From contig CACKVQ010000001.1 in the NCBI GenBank assembly GCA_902603705.1, forward strand, positions 1 to 64,000: a stretch of 64,000 bases of DNA, read 5' to 3'. The notes below the pieces were generated by a model. It did no database searches. It was not told the DNA's origin and saw nothing but the letters and a program-made list of their open reading frames with translations. Position 1 is the first letter of the stretch. The number at the start of each line of letters is the position of its first letter. The DNA comes from Puniceicoccaceae bacterium (GTDB lineage: Bacteria; Verrucomicrobiota; Verrucomicrobiia; Opitutales; Coraliomargaritaceae). This document shows, piece after piece, positions 20,921 through 30,458 of this stretch. A program made the translations under genes and the position numbers.

Positions 20921-22780
20921 ATGAATAAAGAGGCCATAGACGCTCTCATCGAAAAAAACCCTAAATTAGCTCCGCATCGTGCGAAGCTTGATACTATGGT
21001 ACCGGGAAACTATTGCCTGCACCACAGTTGGGGTTTTGGTAAAATCGTGGACTACAACGCTGCAGACGATCGTCTGATTATTGATTTCGAGGATGGCAAA
21101 GACGGTCACGCAATGGCACCTGCCTTTTGCGTAGATAAGCTCAATATCCTGAAGCCAAGCGATATTCTTGTACGCTCACGCACTGAATTAGAAGTGATCC
21201 AGGAAATGGTCAAAAAGAAGCCAGCTGACTTAATCTGCGAGATTATCGCAGCCAGTGACGATCAAGCCATGATGGCTTCTGAGATCGAACGCCTCCTCGC
21301 TCGCGTGATTGGACCGATAAAATATAAGAAGTGGTGGACCGCTACTAAAAAGCTACTTGTTAAAGACCCTAGGATTGGCGTACCAATAAAGAAGACGGAT
21401 CCCTACATCTACCGCGACGAACCAGTGAAACCAGAGCAAGAGATTCTCGAGCAGTTTCATGCTACAAAAAATTCGAAACAGAAAATTGAGCTAGGAGAAA
21501 AGCTTTACTCTCTTTCGGAGAATATTTCTATTATTCGCGAAGAGATGCCTGCCATTCTCGAAGAATTAACTGAAGCGATTGCTCATGCAAAAAGTCTCAG
21601 TCAAGCGGACCGTTTACATGGTGTCTGGGTACGTAACAATCTAGCGCGTGATCTTCATGAAGATGTAGAATCACTAGAGCCATCTTCTGCATCCATACTT
21701 GATGCGACTAGCGACTATTCTCAACTTGCGGCTGATTTACCCGCGCAATATTTTAAGCGCTACCTAGACTTAATTAGTCGCACTTACCCTGAAAAATGGC
21801 ACAGCATGGTCGAAGACCTTCTGCGCAATTCAAGTGGTAAATTTACTAGTGAGTGTATTAACTTCATGCTCGAGCAAGAGATGGAGGATCGCATAAGTTA
21901 CTGCCTAGACCGTTGGCTCAATGAGCAGACAATAAAGGGTCCACTTCTTTTTTGGGTGGTAAAAAATCGTGCCTCTAAGAAGTTTAGCAGTATTATTGAC
22001 CCACTTGTAACTCCGCGCCTTTTGGCAGCGATGTTTTACGCGATCGACTACGAAGCTTTGCAGAATGCTAGTACACGCCGGATACCTCTAGCTGATCTTT
22101 TGAGTGATGATACTACATTAATACCAGATCTCCTCGCAGCTTCTAATGTTGAGACAGCTAATGATCTCGCGCAGACTCTCCTGCTGAATCAAGGATTTGA
22201 AGATCTGACTAAGAAGTCACTACTCGCTAGATTTATAAAACAATTTCCTTCTGTCCAAGGCTTGCTCGCTGGGCAAGTTGAAGAGAATAACGAAGAAGAA
22301 GCTCTCATTGTTTCTAAGGAGAGCTTTAATAAGGCTAAGGCTGAATACGAAGAACTCATATCAGTTAAAATACCAGAGAATAAAGTGGCGATCCAAGTCG
22401 CGCGAGATCACGGTGATTTGAAAGAAAACTCGGAATACAAAATGGCCCGACAAGACCAAGATATCCTTCTCTCGCGCAAAAATGAACTCGAAGTAGATCT
22501 ATCTCGCGCTCGTGTAACAGACTTTGCTGATTCGAATGCAGAGAATGTCAGCATCGGTAGCGTCGTCGTACTAAAGGAAGGTACCACTAGTAAGAAACAG
22601 CGTTACTCGATTCTTGGTGCATGGGACAGTGATCCTAAAAATAATGTACTCTCATACAAGACTCCTCTGGCACAAGCTCTTCTAGGTAAAGAGCCTGGCG
22701 CTACTGTCACTACGAAAATTGGCGATAGTGAAGAGCAGTGGACTGTTCTAAGTATCGACCGATGGGTGGATGTTAAGTAG
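20921..22780 (+). CDS. greA: Long transcript-cleavage factor with C-terminal GreA
   Basis: A 619-residue protein. The last 155 residues (465-619) are a complete GreA: the coiled-coil with the acidic tip ARDHGDLKENSEYKMARQD, carrying the Asp and Glu that hold the catalytic metal in the RNA polymerase channel, and the FKBP-like domain (IGSVVVLKEG, APLAQALLGKEPGA-like TPLAQALLGKEPGA). The first 465 residues are unlike ordinary GreA. They open with a small beta domain (CLHHSWGFGKIVDYNAADDRLIIDF) reminiscent of CarD/TRCF-type polymerase-interacting folds, then a long helical region. Long GreA proteins are known in Chlamydiae, so this is probably a lineage trait. Confidence 0.88.
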   Translation: MNKEAIDALIEKNPKLAPHRAKLDTMVPGNYCLHHSWGFGKIVDYNAADDRLIIDFEDGKDGHAMAPAFCVDKLNILKPSDILVRSRTELEVIQEMVKKKPADLICEIIAASDDQAMMASEIERLLARVIGPIKYKKWWTATKKLLVKDPRIGVPIKKTDPYIYRDEPVKPEQEILEQFHATKNSKQKIELGEKLYSLSENISIIREEMPAILEELTEAIAHAKSLSQADRLHGVWVRNNLARDLHEDVESLEPSSASILDATSDYSQLAADLPAQYFKRYLDLISRTYPEKWHSMVEDLLRNSSGKFTSECINFMLEQEMEDRISYCLDRWLNEQTIKGPLLFWVVKNRASKKFSSIIDPLVTPRLLAAMFYAIDYEALQNASTRRIPLADLLSDDTTLIPDLLAASNVETANDLAQTLLLNQGFEDLTKKSLLARFIKQFPSVQGLLAGQVEENNEEEALIVSKESFNKAKAEYEELISVKIPENKVAIQVARDHGDLKENSEYKMARQDQDILLSRKNELEVDLSRARVTDFADSNAENVSIGSVVVLKEGTTSKKQRYSILGAWDSDPKNNVLSYKTPLAQALLGKEPGATVTTKIGDSEEQWTVLSIDRWVDVK

Positions 22781-22813
22781 GCTATAGCATTCTTAAATCC
22801 TCATTTACGAATG

Positions 22814-22845
22814 GGCGCTTCCTTGTAAGAAGCGCCTATTTAATT
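22814..22845 (+). terminator. Rho-independent terminator after greA
   Basis: An 8-bp perfect stem (GGCGCTTC 22814-22821, GAAGCGCC 22829-22836) with a 7-base loop, followed by TATTTAATT. It sits 34 bases past the GreA stop. It faces the end of the convergent glutaredoxin gene and may serve both. Confidence 0.75.
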
Positions 22846-22868
22846 GGTAGATATATTTACTAATACTT

Positions 22869-23147
22869 TTACTCTTTAATCCCCAGCCTTTGACGGATTT
22901 GGGGAGATTCTTTTAATGCTGCTAGAAACTCACTCACATCAAAGTCAGCTACTACGAAGTCATCGAAGGAGAAAGTTGGAGTTTTAGTCTGACCAGTAAG
23001 AGTCACCATATCGCTCATATATTTCGCGCTCTTATTCACGTCTTGGATGTCTAAATCTATGCCTTGACCGCTGAAAAAGGAAAGTGCTTCGTGGCACCAA
23101 GGACAACCTGCTTTGATGTATAAAATAGGTAGATTCTGATTACTCAT
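22869..23147 (-). CDS. Glutaredoxin
   Basis: A 92-residue thioredoxin-fold oxidoreductase with the redox site KAGCPWCHEAL (CPWC, near residues 14-17), the cis-proline TKTPTFSF, and the usual C-terminal helix. The CPWC site differs from the classic CPYC, but such variants occur. It reduces disulfides or glutathione mixed disulfides in the cytoplasm. Divergent from uvrA across 123 bases. A partner such as glutathione reductase is not visible. Confidence 0.88.
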   Translation of the reverse strand: MSNQNLPILYIKAGCPWCHEALSFFSGQGIDLDIQDVNKSAKYMSDMVTLTGQTKTPTFSFDDFVVADFDVSEFLAALKESPQIRQRLGIKE

Positions 23148-23223
23148 AATTATTAACCATTAAAGATATGTACATATTAAGGCAATATAAGTTTTGTCTG
23201 TTATACCTTTGTCTGCCCAAAGC

Positions 23224-23252
23224 TTGCGCATAAAATTTAACCTTATTATATT
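23224..23252 (+). promoter_or_regulatory. uvrA: Candidate sigma-70 promoter for uvrA
   Basis: TTGCGC (23224-23229), a 17-base spacer, and TATATT (23247-23252), ending 18 bases before the uvrA ATG. The -10 matches the consensus at five of six positions and the -35 is weak. I find no SOS-type dyad beside it. Prediction by eye only. Confidence 0.35.
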
Positions 23253-23270
23253 TTTAGAGTATTACTAGAT

Positions 23271-26108
23271 ATGAGTAAACCCGACGCAACCTTGAGCAAT
23301 TTTATTTCTGTAAAAGGTGCTCGTGAGCATAATCTTAAGGATATCTGCGTGGATATTCCTAGAAATCAATTAGTAGTCATTACAGGGGTAAGTGGTTCTG
23401 GTAAGTCTTCATTAGCATTTGATACTATTTATGCGGAAGGCTATCGTAAATACATCGATAGTCTCTCGACCAAGGCGCGTATGGTACTCGAGCAAATTCC
23501 ACGGCCAGATGTCGACTATATTCAAGGACTTTCACCGGTTATCGCTTTAGAACAACGCTCTTCTGCCGGCGGTAATCCTCGAAGTACCGTAGCGACTGTG
23601 ACCGAGATAGCAGATTTTGCGCGTGTGCTCTGGGCTGTCTGCGGCACACCATATTGTCCAAAAGATGGGGGTATTATCCAGCGCCGTTCAATGGACGATT
23701 GTTTGACTCGCATTTTCAGCGAACCGAAAGGTAGCCGTCTTATGGTATTGGCTCCTTGGATGACGGCTAAGCCTGCCATACTTCGTGAAGAACTCCCGCG
23801 CTTACAACAACGCGGTTTCCAACGTGTGAGACTTAACGGTAAAATACTACGACTTGATGAACCGATTCTGATCAACTCAAAAGCTCCCTCTATTATTGCT
23901 GAAATTGTCGTCGACCGCTTAGTACTAGAGCCTGACCAGCGTAGTCGCTTAGCCGATTCGCTCGATCTTGCTTTTAGTGAGGGTGAAGACCGTGCAGTAA
24001 TACTAATTGAAGACGGGGATAACTGGCGGGATCTACGACTAAGTAACCGTCTTGCTTGTGTTATATGCGGAGAGGTCTATGAGCGCGTTACGCCTAGACA
24101 CTTTTCATGGAATCACGCCGAGGGTGCTTGCCCAGAATGCGGCGGCCTTGGAGAGACTTTACAATTTCAAGCCGAACTCATAGTGCCTGATCCTAGTTTG
24201 AGTGTCAAAAAGGGTGCGATTAAACCGTGGCGCCTAGGTTCGAAGCAAATGATAATTAGGCACAATGCGATACTCAAGCAGCTAGCGGAGCAATTACCCT
24301 TTGACCCTAATTTGCCTTGGGATGAACTCGAATCAGATATTCGCAACCAGATTCTACATGGTACTGGTGAGCGACTGTTTAGTTTTAAGCTAAAAGGCGG
24401 GAATTCTAAGCCTGAGCTAATGCAATTCGAAGGTGTCTTAGCAGATCTTGAGAATATCCGCCGGACTACTTCTAGCGATGGCTTACGAGCTCGCCTCATG
24501 GCCTATCAAACCAGTAGCTTATGTGAGAGCTGCCAAGGTCACCGCCTCCAAAGGGCTAGTCTTAGTGTTCTGATAAAAGGCAAATCTATAACGGATCTAC
24601 TCGAGATGTCACTACAGTCAGCTCAGGCTTTTGTGGAATCACTAGAAAAAGACCCTGAATACGCTCCTGTAAGTGATGCCATCCGTGCACTTAGCTCGCG
24701 ACTTTCCTTTCTCAACGAAGTCGGACTTAGCTATCTGACTCTGAACCGCGCCTATTCTAGTCTAAGTGGAGGGGAGGCGCAGCGCGTCCGATTGGCTACA
24801 CAGCTTGGTATGTCGCTCGTGGGGGTAGTCTACTTGCTCGACGAGCCAAGTATTGGACTTCATCCGGTCGATAATTGCCGCCTGATCCAGACTTTAACAC
24901 AATTACGAGATCGGGGTAACTCCGTCGTAGTAGTAGAGCATGATGCAGAGACTATGCTCGCAGCAGATCATTTGATCGAGCTAGGACCAGCCGCAGGCAC
25001 CGAAGGAGGCGAACTGATCTATCAAGGTACGCCAGTTAATTCCTTTGGTGATAAGCATAGTCGCTCAGGAAAGTTTCTAAGCGGTGAATCAAGCATCAAA
25101 AAAGGTGCAAAAACCCTAGTGCCAAAACTAGATTGGCTTAACATCGAAGGAGCCAACGAAAATAATCTTAAAAATATCGATGTTCGTTTTCCTGTGGGCT
25201 TGCTCACTGTGGTCTGTGGTATTTCTGGCTCTGGCAAGAGTACGCTGGTCAATGACATCTTGGCTAGATCTGCAGCCTTTAAACTCAATCGTGCGAAGAC
25301 TATACCAGGAAAACATGGAAAGATTACCGGGTTGGATAATTTCCTCTCTGTTATACAAGTAGACCAGTCACCGATAGGTCGTAGCCCGCGTTCTAATCCT
25401 GCGACCTTTACTAAGCTCTTTGATCAGCTACGAGATCTTTTTGTAAAATGCTCAATTGCGAAGATACGAGGATATAAGCGTAACCGATTCAGCTTCAATG
25501 TAAGCGGTGGTCGCTGCGAGCGCTGTAAAGGCGACGGGGTGATTAAATTGGACATGCAGTTTATGGCTGATGTTTACAGCGAATGCCCTAGTTGTAATGG
25601 CCGCCGATACAATAGAGAGACCCTCGATGTACGTTTTAAAGGACACAGTATTGCTGATGTCCTAGAAATGAGTGTGGATGAAGCGCTCACAGTATTCGGT
25701 AAGCAGCCTCGTATTGCAGAAAAGTTACAAACCATGGCAGAGGTTGGCCTCGGATACATTAAGCTTGGTCAGCCAGCTACCACAGTCTCGGGGGGAGAAG
25801 CTCAGCGAATTAAGCTCTCATTGGAGCTCAGTAAGCGGCAACAAGGCCAGACACTTTACATCCTTGATGAGCCAACCACGGGTCTTCACTGGTTAGACGT
25901 TCAACGCTTAATGGACCTTCTGTTTAAATTACGAGATGCTGGTAATACTATTCTAATTATTGAGCACGACCTCGACGTCATTCGTCTGGCGGATTGGATT
26001 GTAGAGTTAGGCCCTGAAGGCGGAGTTGGTGGGGGTAATCTACTTTACGAAGGGGAGGGCATCACGTTTGTACAAAGTGAAGGCACCCCTACCCAAAGTG
26101 CTTTTTAA
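23271..26108 (+). CDS. uvrA: Excinuclease ABC subunit A
   Basis: A 945-residue damage-recognition ATPase of nucleotide excision repair. It has two ABC ATPase modules: Walker [14 protein letters not shown] (about 38-50) and [13 protein letters not shown] (near 650), ABC signatures [13 protein letters not shown] and [12 protein letters not shown], and Walker [13 protein letters not shown] and [12 protein letters not shown]. Two zinc modules are present, one with CVICGE ... CPECGG (about 263-291) and one with CERCKGDGV ... [10 protein letters not shown]. Full length compared with E. coli (940). Single gene, divergent from glutaredoxin. Confidence 0.98.
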   Translation: MSKPDATLSNFISVKGAREHNLKDICVDIPRNQLVVITGVSGSGKSSLAFDTIYAEGYRKYIDSLSTKARMVLEQIPRPDVDYIQGLSPVIALEQRSSAGGNPRSTVATVTEIADFARVLWAVCGTPYCPKDGGIIQRRSMDDCLTRIFSEPKGSRLMVLAPWMTAKPAILREELPRLQQRGFQRVRLNGKILRLDEPILINSKAPSIIAEIVVDRLVLEPDQRSRLADSLDLAFSEGEDRAVILIEDGDNWRDLRLSNRLACVICGEVYERVTPRHFSWNHAEGACPECGGLGETLQFQAELIVPDPSLSVKKGAIKPWRLGSKQMIIRHNAILKQLAEQLPFDPNLPWDELESDIRNQILHGTGERLFSFKLKGGNSKPELMQFEGVLADLENIRRTTSSDGLRARLMAYQTSSLCESCQGHRLQRASLSVLIKGKSITDLLEMSLQSAQAFVESLEKDPEYAPVSDAIRALSSRLSFLNEVGLSYLTLNRAYSSLSGGEAQRVRLATQLGMSLVGVVYLLDEPSIGLHPVDNCRLIQTLTQLRDRGNSVVVVEHDAETMLAADHLIELGPAAGTEGGELIYQGTPVNSFGDKHSRSGKFLSGESSIKKGAKTLVPKLDWLNIEGANENNLKNIDVRFPVGLLTVVCGISGSGKSTLVNDILARSAAFKLNRAKTIPGKHGKITGLDNFLSVIQVDQSPIGRSPRSNPATFTKLFDQLRDLFVKCSIAKIRGYKRNRFSFNVSGGRCERCKGDGVIKLDMQFMADVYSECPSCNGRRYNRETLDVRFKGHSIADVLEMSVDEALTVFGKQPRIAEKLQTMAEVGLGYIKLGQPATTVSGGEAQRIKLSLELSKRQQGQTLYILDEPTTGLHWLDVQRLMDLLFKLRDAGNTILIIEHDLDVIRLADWIVELGPEGGVGGGNLLYEGEGITFVQSEGTPTQSAF

Positions 26109-26207
26109 GTATTAAAAAAGCATCTTGGGCAAACCATAAAGATTTTTGTTTTATTAATAATCTATGGAATAAGGGTTGTTATATTAGTTGTCGATGCGCC
26201 ACTCGAA

Positions 26208-27740
26208 CTAGGATACGATCCGTTTCATGGCATCTTCAGAAACGCGCCTGCAGTCGCGGAAGGCATGTTTAGCAGAATCGAGTACTTGATCAAATTTACC
26301 ATACTGTTCGCGATCTTTAAATTCGAATCCGAGTAGGGCGCGGCCAACGCGCTCCCCTGAATAAACGTAATTGAAATAGCATAGATTACTATGAGGGCTC
26401 AGTACGTGAAGAAATTCTGCGAGTGCTCCAGGGCGTTCGTGAAATTCCAAAGTGATGAAGATCGGGTGAAATAATAGTTTTGGCTCATAGTGAATTAGGC
26501 GAAAATTCACGTCTGGTTCTGAAGTAACTTCACTGTAGGAATAATTACTAGACTCGAGCGCCTGAGAGAGTACTTTAAAATCTGTAGGTAATAAATCGAA
26601 GCCAATGACTGGGCTAGCCTTCTTAGCATCGGTCTTTCCATACTGGAAGTCCATGATACTTATCGTTTCAGGTAGAGATTCCAACAGTTGATACATAGCT
26701 CCAGGTTTTTCAGTTATTTGGATCTTTAGATAGCGCCTCCTAGCAGCTCCCACCGCAGAGCGACCAGCGATTGTAGCTAGTTGCTCAAAGTCCATATTGG
26801 CACCACAGAGTACGGTCAGCACGCTTTGATTCGCCAGCTTACTACGATGTTTTAGCACGGCTGCTACTCCCATTGCTCCTGAGGGTTCAGGGATGCAGCG
26901 CAGCTCTTCCCAAAGAAATTGTATAGCCGCTGAGACTTCGTCATTACTCACTATCATCCATTCGTCGACTACTTCAGCGCATATTTCATGGGTGAGCATG
27001 CCGACTTTGCGCACGGCAGTTCCATCACAAAAAACATCGATTTGATCTAAAGTAACTGGTTCTCCTGCCTTGATGGCAGCGGCCATAGAAGCTTGACCCT
27101 CGCCCTCGACTCCGACGATGCGAATGCTAGGAAACTGATTTTTTAAGTAACTCGCTACAGCCGCAGTCATGCCACCGCCACCAACTTGAAGATACGCGAC
27201 ATTAAAGGGGCCTTGCCCTGATGTGACAATCTCATCTGCTAAAGTGCCTTGTCCCGACATTACCGCTAACTCATCGTAGGGGTGAATATAAGTAAGCCCG
27301 CTTTCTGCTGCATATTTATGTGCAGCTGTACTCGCATTGTCGTAGCTATCGCCGTGAAGTCGTATTTCAACATGGTCGCCACCGTGCTGCTTTACTGCAA
27401 CTTGCTTCATCCGTGGAGTCGACACAGGCATATAGATGATTGCACGAGTGCCTAGCTTACAGGCAGCAAGCGCTACGCCTTGTGCGTGGTTACCAGCAGA
27501 TGAAGTGACCACGCCGCCATTCAACTCTTCGGTAGTTAGTTGTGCCATGCGATTATAAGCTCCACGCCACTTGTAAGCGTGTATGGGAGAAATATCTTCG
27601 CGCTTGACGAAAAGTTCTACGCTTGGTTTCGACAAGGTGATGTGATCAAGAGGAGTGGGTTCGCCTACCTCATATACACGCTTGCTTGCTTCTAGGATGC
27701 CTTGCTGGAGCCTGTATTGAAGGTTTTTAGTATCCATCAT
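26208..27740 (-). CDS. ilvA: Threonine ammonia-lyase, biosynthetic
   Basis: A PLP enzyme of about 510 residues that deaminates threonine to 2-oxobutanoate, the first step of isoleucine synthesis. Catalytic domain (about 1-330): [19 protein letters not shown] with the PLP lysine (AYKWRGA), [15 protein letters not shown], the glycine-rich PLP phosphate loop [16 protein letters not shown]. Two ACT-like regulatory repeats follow (about 330-415 starting [19 protein letters not shown], and 425-505 with [19 protein letters not shown]), the layout of the long, isoleucine-inhibited form. Start set at ATG 27740 (or 27737); a GTG lies 12 bases further up. Convergent with uvrA. Confidence 0.95.
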   Translation of the reverse strand: MMDTKNLQYRLQQGILEASKRVYEVGEPTPLDHITLSKPSVELFVKREDISPIHAYKWRGAYNRMAQLTTEELNGGVVTSSAGNHAQGVALAACKLGTRAIIYMPVSTPRMKQVAVKQHGGDHVEIRLHGDSYDNASTAAHKYAAESGLTYIHPYDELAVMSGQGTLADEIVTSGQGPFNVAYLQVGGGGMTAAVASYLKNQFPSIRIVGVEGEGQASMAAAIKAGEPVTLDQIDVFCDGTAVRKVGMLTHEICAEVVDEWMIVSNDEVSAAIQFLWEELRCIPEPSGAMGVAAVLKHRSKLANQSVLTVLCGANMDFEQLATIAGRSAVGAARRRYLKIQITEKPGAMYQLLESLPETISIMDFQYGKTDAKKASPVIGFDLLPTDFKVLSQALESSNYSYSEVTSEPDVNFRLIHYEPKLLFHPIFITLEFHERPGALAEFLHVLSPHSNLCYFNYVYSGERVGRALLGFEFKDREQYGKFDQVLDSAKHAFRDCRRVSEDAMKRIVS

Positions 27741-27862
27741 ATGAGTGCACACAATTTTTTACTTTAGCTCAAGGTAGAAGGGTACCTATTTGAATTCATC
27801 TAAATCCTATGCTTAAACCTTCCAACTCCTTAATAAAGCCTTAGTTTTTATTTTTCCTTTTT

Positions 27863-30415
27863 ATGAACAATAGTTTTTCCAAGCTTCCGATACACGAGGT
27901 TTCCGACGAACTAATCGCTGGCCTTGAGCAGACGGGGCGAGTCGTACTTTCTGCGCCTACAGGTTCGGGGAAGTCGACTCAAGTGCCGCAGATATTGCTC
28001 AACCATAGTCGTATTAAGGGGGAGATCGTCGTGTTACAACCGCGCCGCTTGGCGACACGACTTCTTGCCAAACGAGTGGCTTCAGAGCTTGGTGTACTAC
28101 TAGGCGATGAAGTCGGCTACCAAATTCGTTTTGAAAATGTCGTTAGTAATAAGACACGAATTCGTTTTGTGACCGAGGCGATTTTACTTAGACAGATCTT
28201 ACAAGATCCTTCGCTAAAGGGAGTTGGTGCACTTATATTTGATGAATTTCACGAACGCCATTTGACTAGCGATTTGAGTTTGGCATGTGCCTTGCAAACA
28301 GTGCTAAGGCTACGAGCTGATATGAAGCTAATCGTGATGTCTGCTACCCTTGATATTGAAGCTTTAAAAAGATTTTTAGAGCCTTGTACCTGCATTCAAG
28401 CTTCAGGGCGGATGTATCCGGTACAAGTTGATTATGCTGGAGCAGGCCTTGGGCGTAATGCTGCTCCGATTTGGGAACGAGCGGCGCAGGCATTCAAAAA
28501 GTCTGTTGGTGGGAAGCAAGGAGACATCCTGATTTTTATGCCTGGTGCCTATGAGATCAGCAAAACAATCGCTGCGATTCAGAATCTGCCTGAGGCAAAA
28601 GCTTACGAGGTATTGCCCCTCCACGGGGAGTTGCCGGTCGAAGCGCAGGAACGTGCTATCAAAAGAATGGAGCAACCTAAAGTAATCGTTTCTACCAATG
28701 TATCTGAGACCTCGATTACGATTGAAGGTGTACGCACGGTAATTGATGGAGGATTGGCCCGTGTAGCCCGTTACGACCCAACTCGAGGAATTAATTCTAT
28801 ACTAGTGGAGGGAATTAGCCGTGCCTCGGCTGAGCAGCGCGCTGGTCGAGCAGGGCGCACGGGCCCAGGACTATGTATTCGACTCTGGAGCGAGTCGGAG
28901 CATCAAGCTAGATCGGATCGCGATGAAGCGGAAGTCAGGCGCGTGGATCTTACCGAGATACTATTGATGTTATTAAAAGGTGGAATTCAAAAATTCCATG
29001 AATTCCCATGGTACGAGTCGCCATCTAGTGCTTCCTTAACTCGCGCAGAAACCTTACTGTATAATTTAGGTGCAATAGATGTAAATAGTCAGCTAACCGA
29101 CCTTGGTCGCAAGATGGCAGACTTTCCCCTTCATCCCCGGTATACCCGTCTCTTGATAGAAGGTGATGCACTCGGAGTACTTCCTGATGTGGCTCTAATC
29201 GCTGCACTTAGCCAAGGTCGTAGCATTTATCGAGTATCAAGGGATGGGAATATCCGTACTGAACAGCTAAGGCAGATCAACGATCATACAGATGATCGGT
29301 CTGATTTCTTTGTTCAAATTCGCGCTTTCGAATTAGCACAGGCCACTAATTTTGAGGCTCTGGAATGTAGGAAACTAGGTATTCACGGTGGTGCAGCTCG
29401 GCAGGCACATGCTGTCTATAAACAGTTATTAAAACTTGCGAAGCGTGCAGGACTTGACACGCGTGCCGCCGCATTACCTGACTTGGTAGATCGCATTTGC
29501 AGATGTATACTTGTCGCTTTTAGCGACCAGCTCTGCCTGCGCAAAGATCGTGGCACGAGGCGCTGCTTGATGACGCAGGGCAGGAACGGCGAACTGCGCC
29601 GTGAGAGCGTAGTAGAGAGCAAGCTCTTTGTAGCTGGCGAAATCGAAGAGCGTGAACTTAAGGGGGATGTCACAGTACTACTCTCACTAGTAACCGCAGT
29701 GGATTTATCTTGGTTAAAGAAAACTTTCCCTGATGATTTTAGCGATCGATTTAAGACGTATTATGACCACAACACACGACGGGTACGTAGTAGCCGTGAA
29801 TTACGCTTTCGAGACCTCACGCTAGAAACGAAAGAGCACGGAGAACCAGATACCGATCAAGCAGCAAAACTTTTGGCCGCCGAGGTCAAGGCTGGGAATC
29901 TTAAATTGAAGCATTGGAATTCTGAGGTAGAAAACTGGATAAACCGCGTTAATTTCGTAGCTAATAATTGCCCAGATACCGAAGTAGCACTCATAGACAC
30001 CGAAGCGCGCTCCTTAATCATTGAGCAAATTTGTCACGGCGCACTTAGCTATAAGGAAATTAAGGATCGTTTAGTTATTGGTGTGGTCAAAGAATGGATT
30101 CGTTCTGAGCAGCATTATTACATAGAGATTTATGCTCCCCCTGAAATTACATTACCGGGGCGCAGTCGCCCTTTACGTATAAGATATGAGGCGGATGGCC
30201 GTGCGATTATCGCTTCGAAATTACAGGATTTCTATGACGTACCAGGTTCTCTTCTTCGAGTGGCTAATGCGAAGGTACCTTTGCTTATCGAGCTACTTGC
30301 ACCGAACCAAAGGCCTGCTCATCTGACTGAAGACTTAGATGGCTTTTGGGATGGTGCATATTTACAGGTACGTAAGGATTTAGCTGGTCGCTACCCGAAG
30401 CACGAATGGCGATAA
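27863..30415 (+). CDS. hrpB: ATP-dependent helicase HrpB
   Basis: An 850-residue DExH-box helicase of the DEAH/RHA class. Motifs in order: I SAPTGSGKSTQVPQILL (about 31-45), Ia LQPRRLATRLLAKRVA, II DEFHERH (DEFH box), III MSATLDIEAL, IV-V STNVSETSITIEGVRTVIDGG and VI SAEQRAGRAGRTGPG. The HA2-like region and a C-terminal HrpB-specific domain (LPGRSRPLRIRYEADGRAIIASKLQDF) complete it. Length matches E. coli HrpB (809-824). Cellular role is poorly known. It starts 122 bases from the divergent ilvA. Confidence 0.94.
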   Translation: MNNSFSKLPIHEVSDELIAGLEQTGRVVLSAPTGSGKSTQVPQILLNHSRIKGEIVVLQPRRLATRLLAKRVASELGVLLGDEVGYQIRFENVVSNKTRIRFVTEAILLRQILQDPSLKGVGALIFDEFHERHLTSDLSLACALQTVLRLRADMKLIVMSATLDIEALKRFLEPCTCIQASGRMYPVQVDYAGAGLGRNAAPIWERAAQAFKKSVGGKQGDILIFMPGAYEISKTIAAIQNLPEAKAYEVLPLHGELPVEAQERAIKRMEQPKVIVSTNVSETSITIEGVRTVIDGGLARVARYDPTRGINSILVEGISRASAEQRAGRAGRTGPGLCIRLWSESEHQARSDRDEAEVRRVDLTEILLMLLKGGIQKFHEFPWYESPSSASLTRAETLLYNLGAIDVNSQLTDLGRKMADFPLHPRYTRLLIEGDALGVLPDVALIAALSQGRSIYRVSRDGNIRTEQLRQINDHTDDRSDFFVQIRAFELAQATNFEALECRKLGIHGGAARQAHAVYKQLLKLAKRAGLDTRAAALPDLVDRICRCILVAFSDQLCLRKDRGTRRCLMTQGRNGELRRESVVESKLFVAGEIEERELKGDVTVLLSLVTAVDLSWLKKTFPDDFSDRFKTYYDHNTRRVRSSRELRFRDLTLETKEHGEPDTDQAAKLLAAEVKAGNLKLKHWNSEVENWINRVNFVANNCPDTEVALIDTEARSLIIEQICHGALSYKEIKDRLVIGVVKEWIRSEQHYYIEIYAPPEITLPGRSRPLRIRYEADGRAIIASKLQDFYDVPGSLLRVANAKVPLLIELLAPNQRPAHLTEDLDGFWDGAYLQVRKDLAGRYPKHEWR

Positions 30416-30458
30416 ATCAGTCCGCGACTTAGCCAGTATAATTTTTTGTATAAAGATT

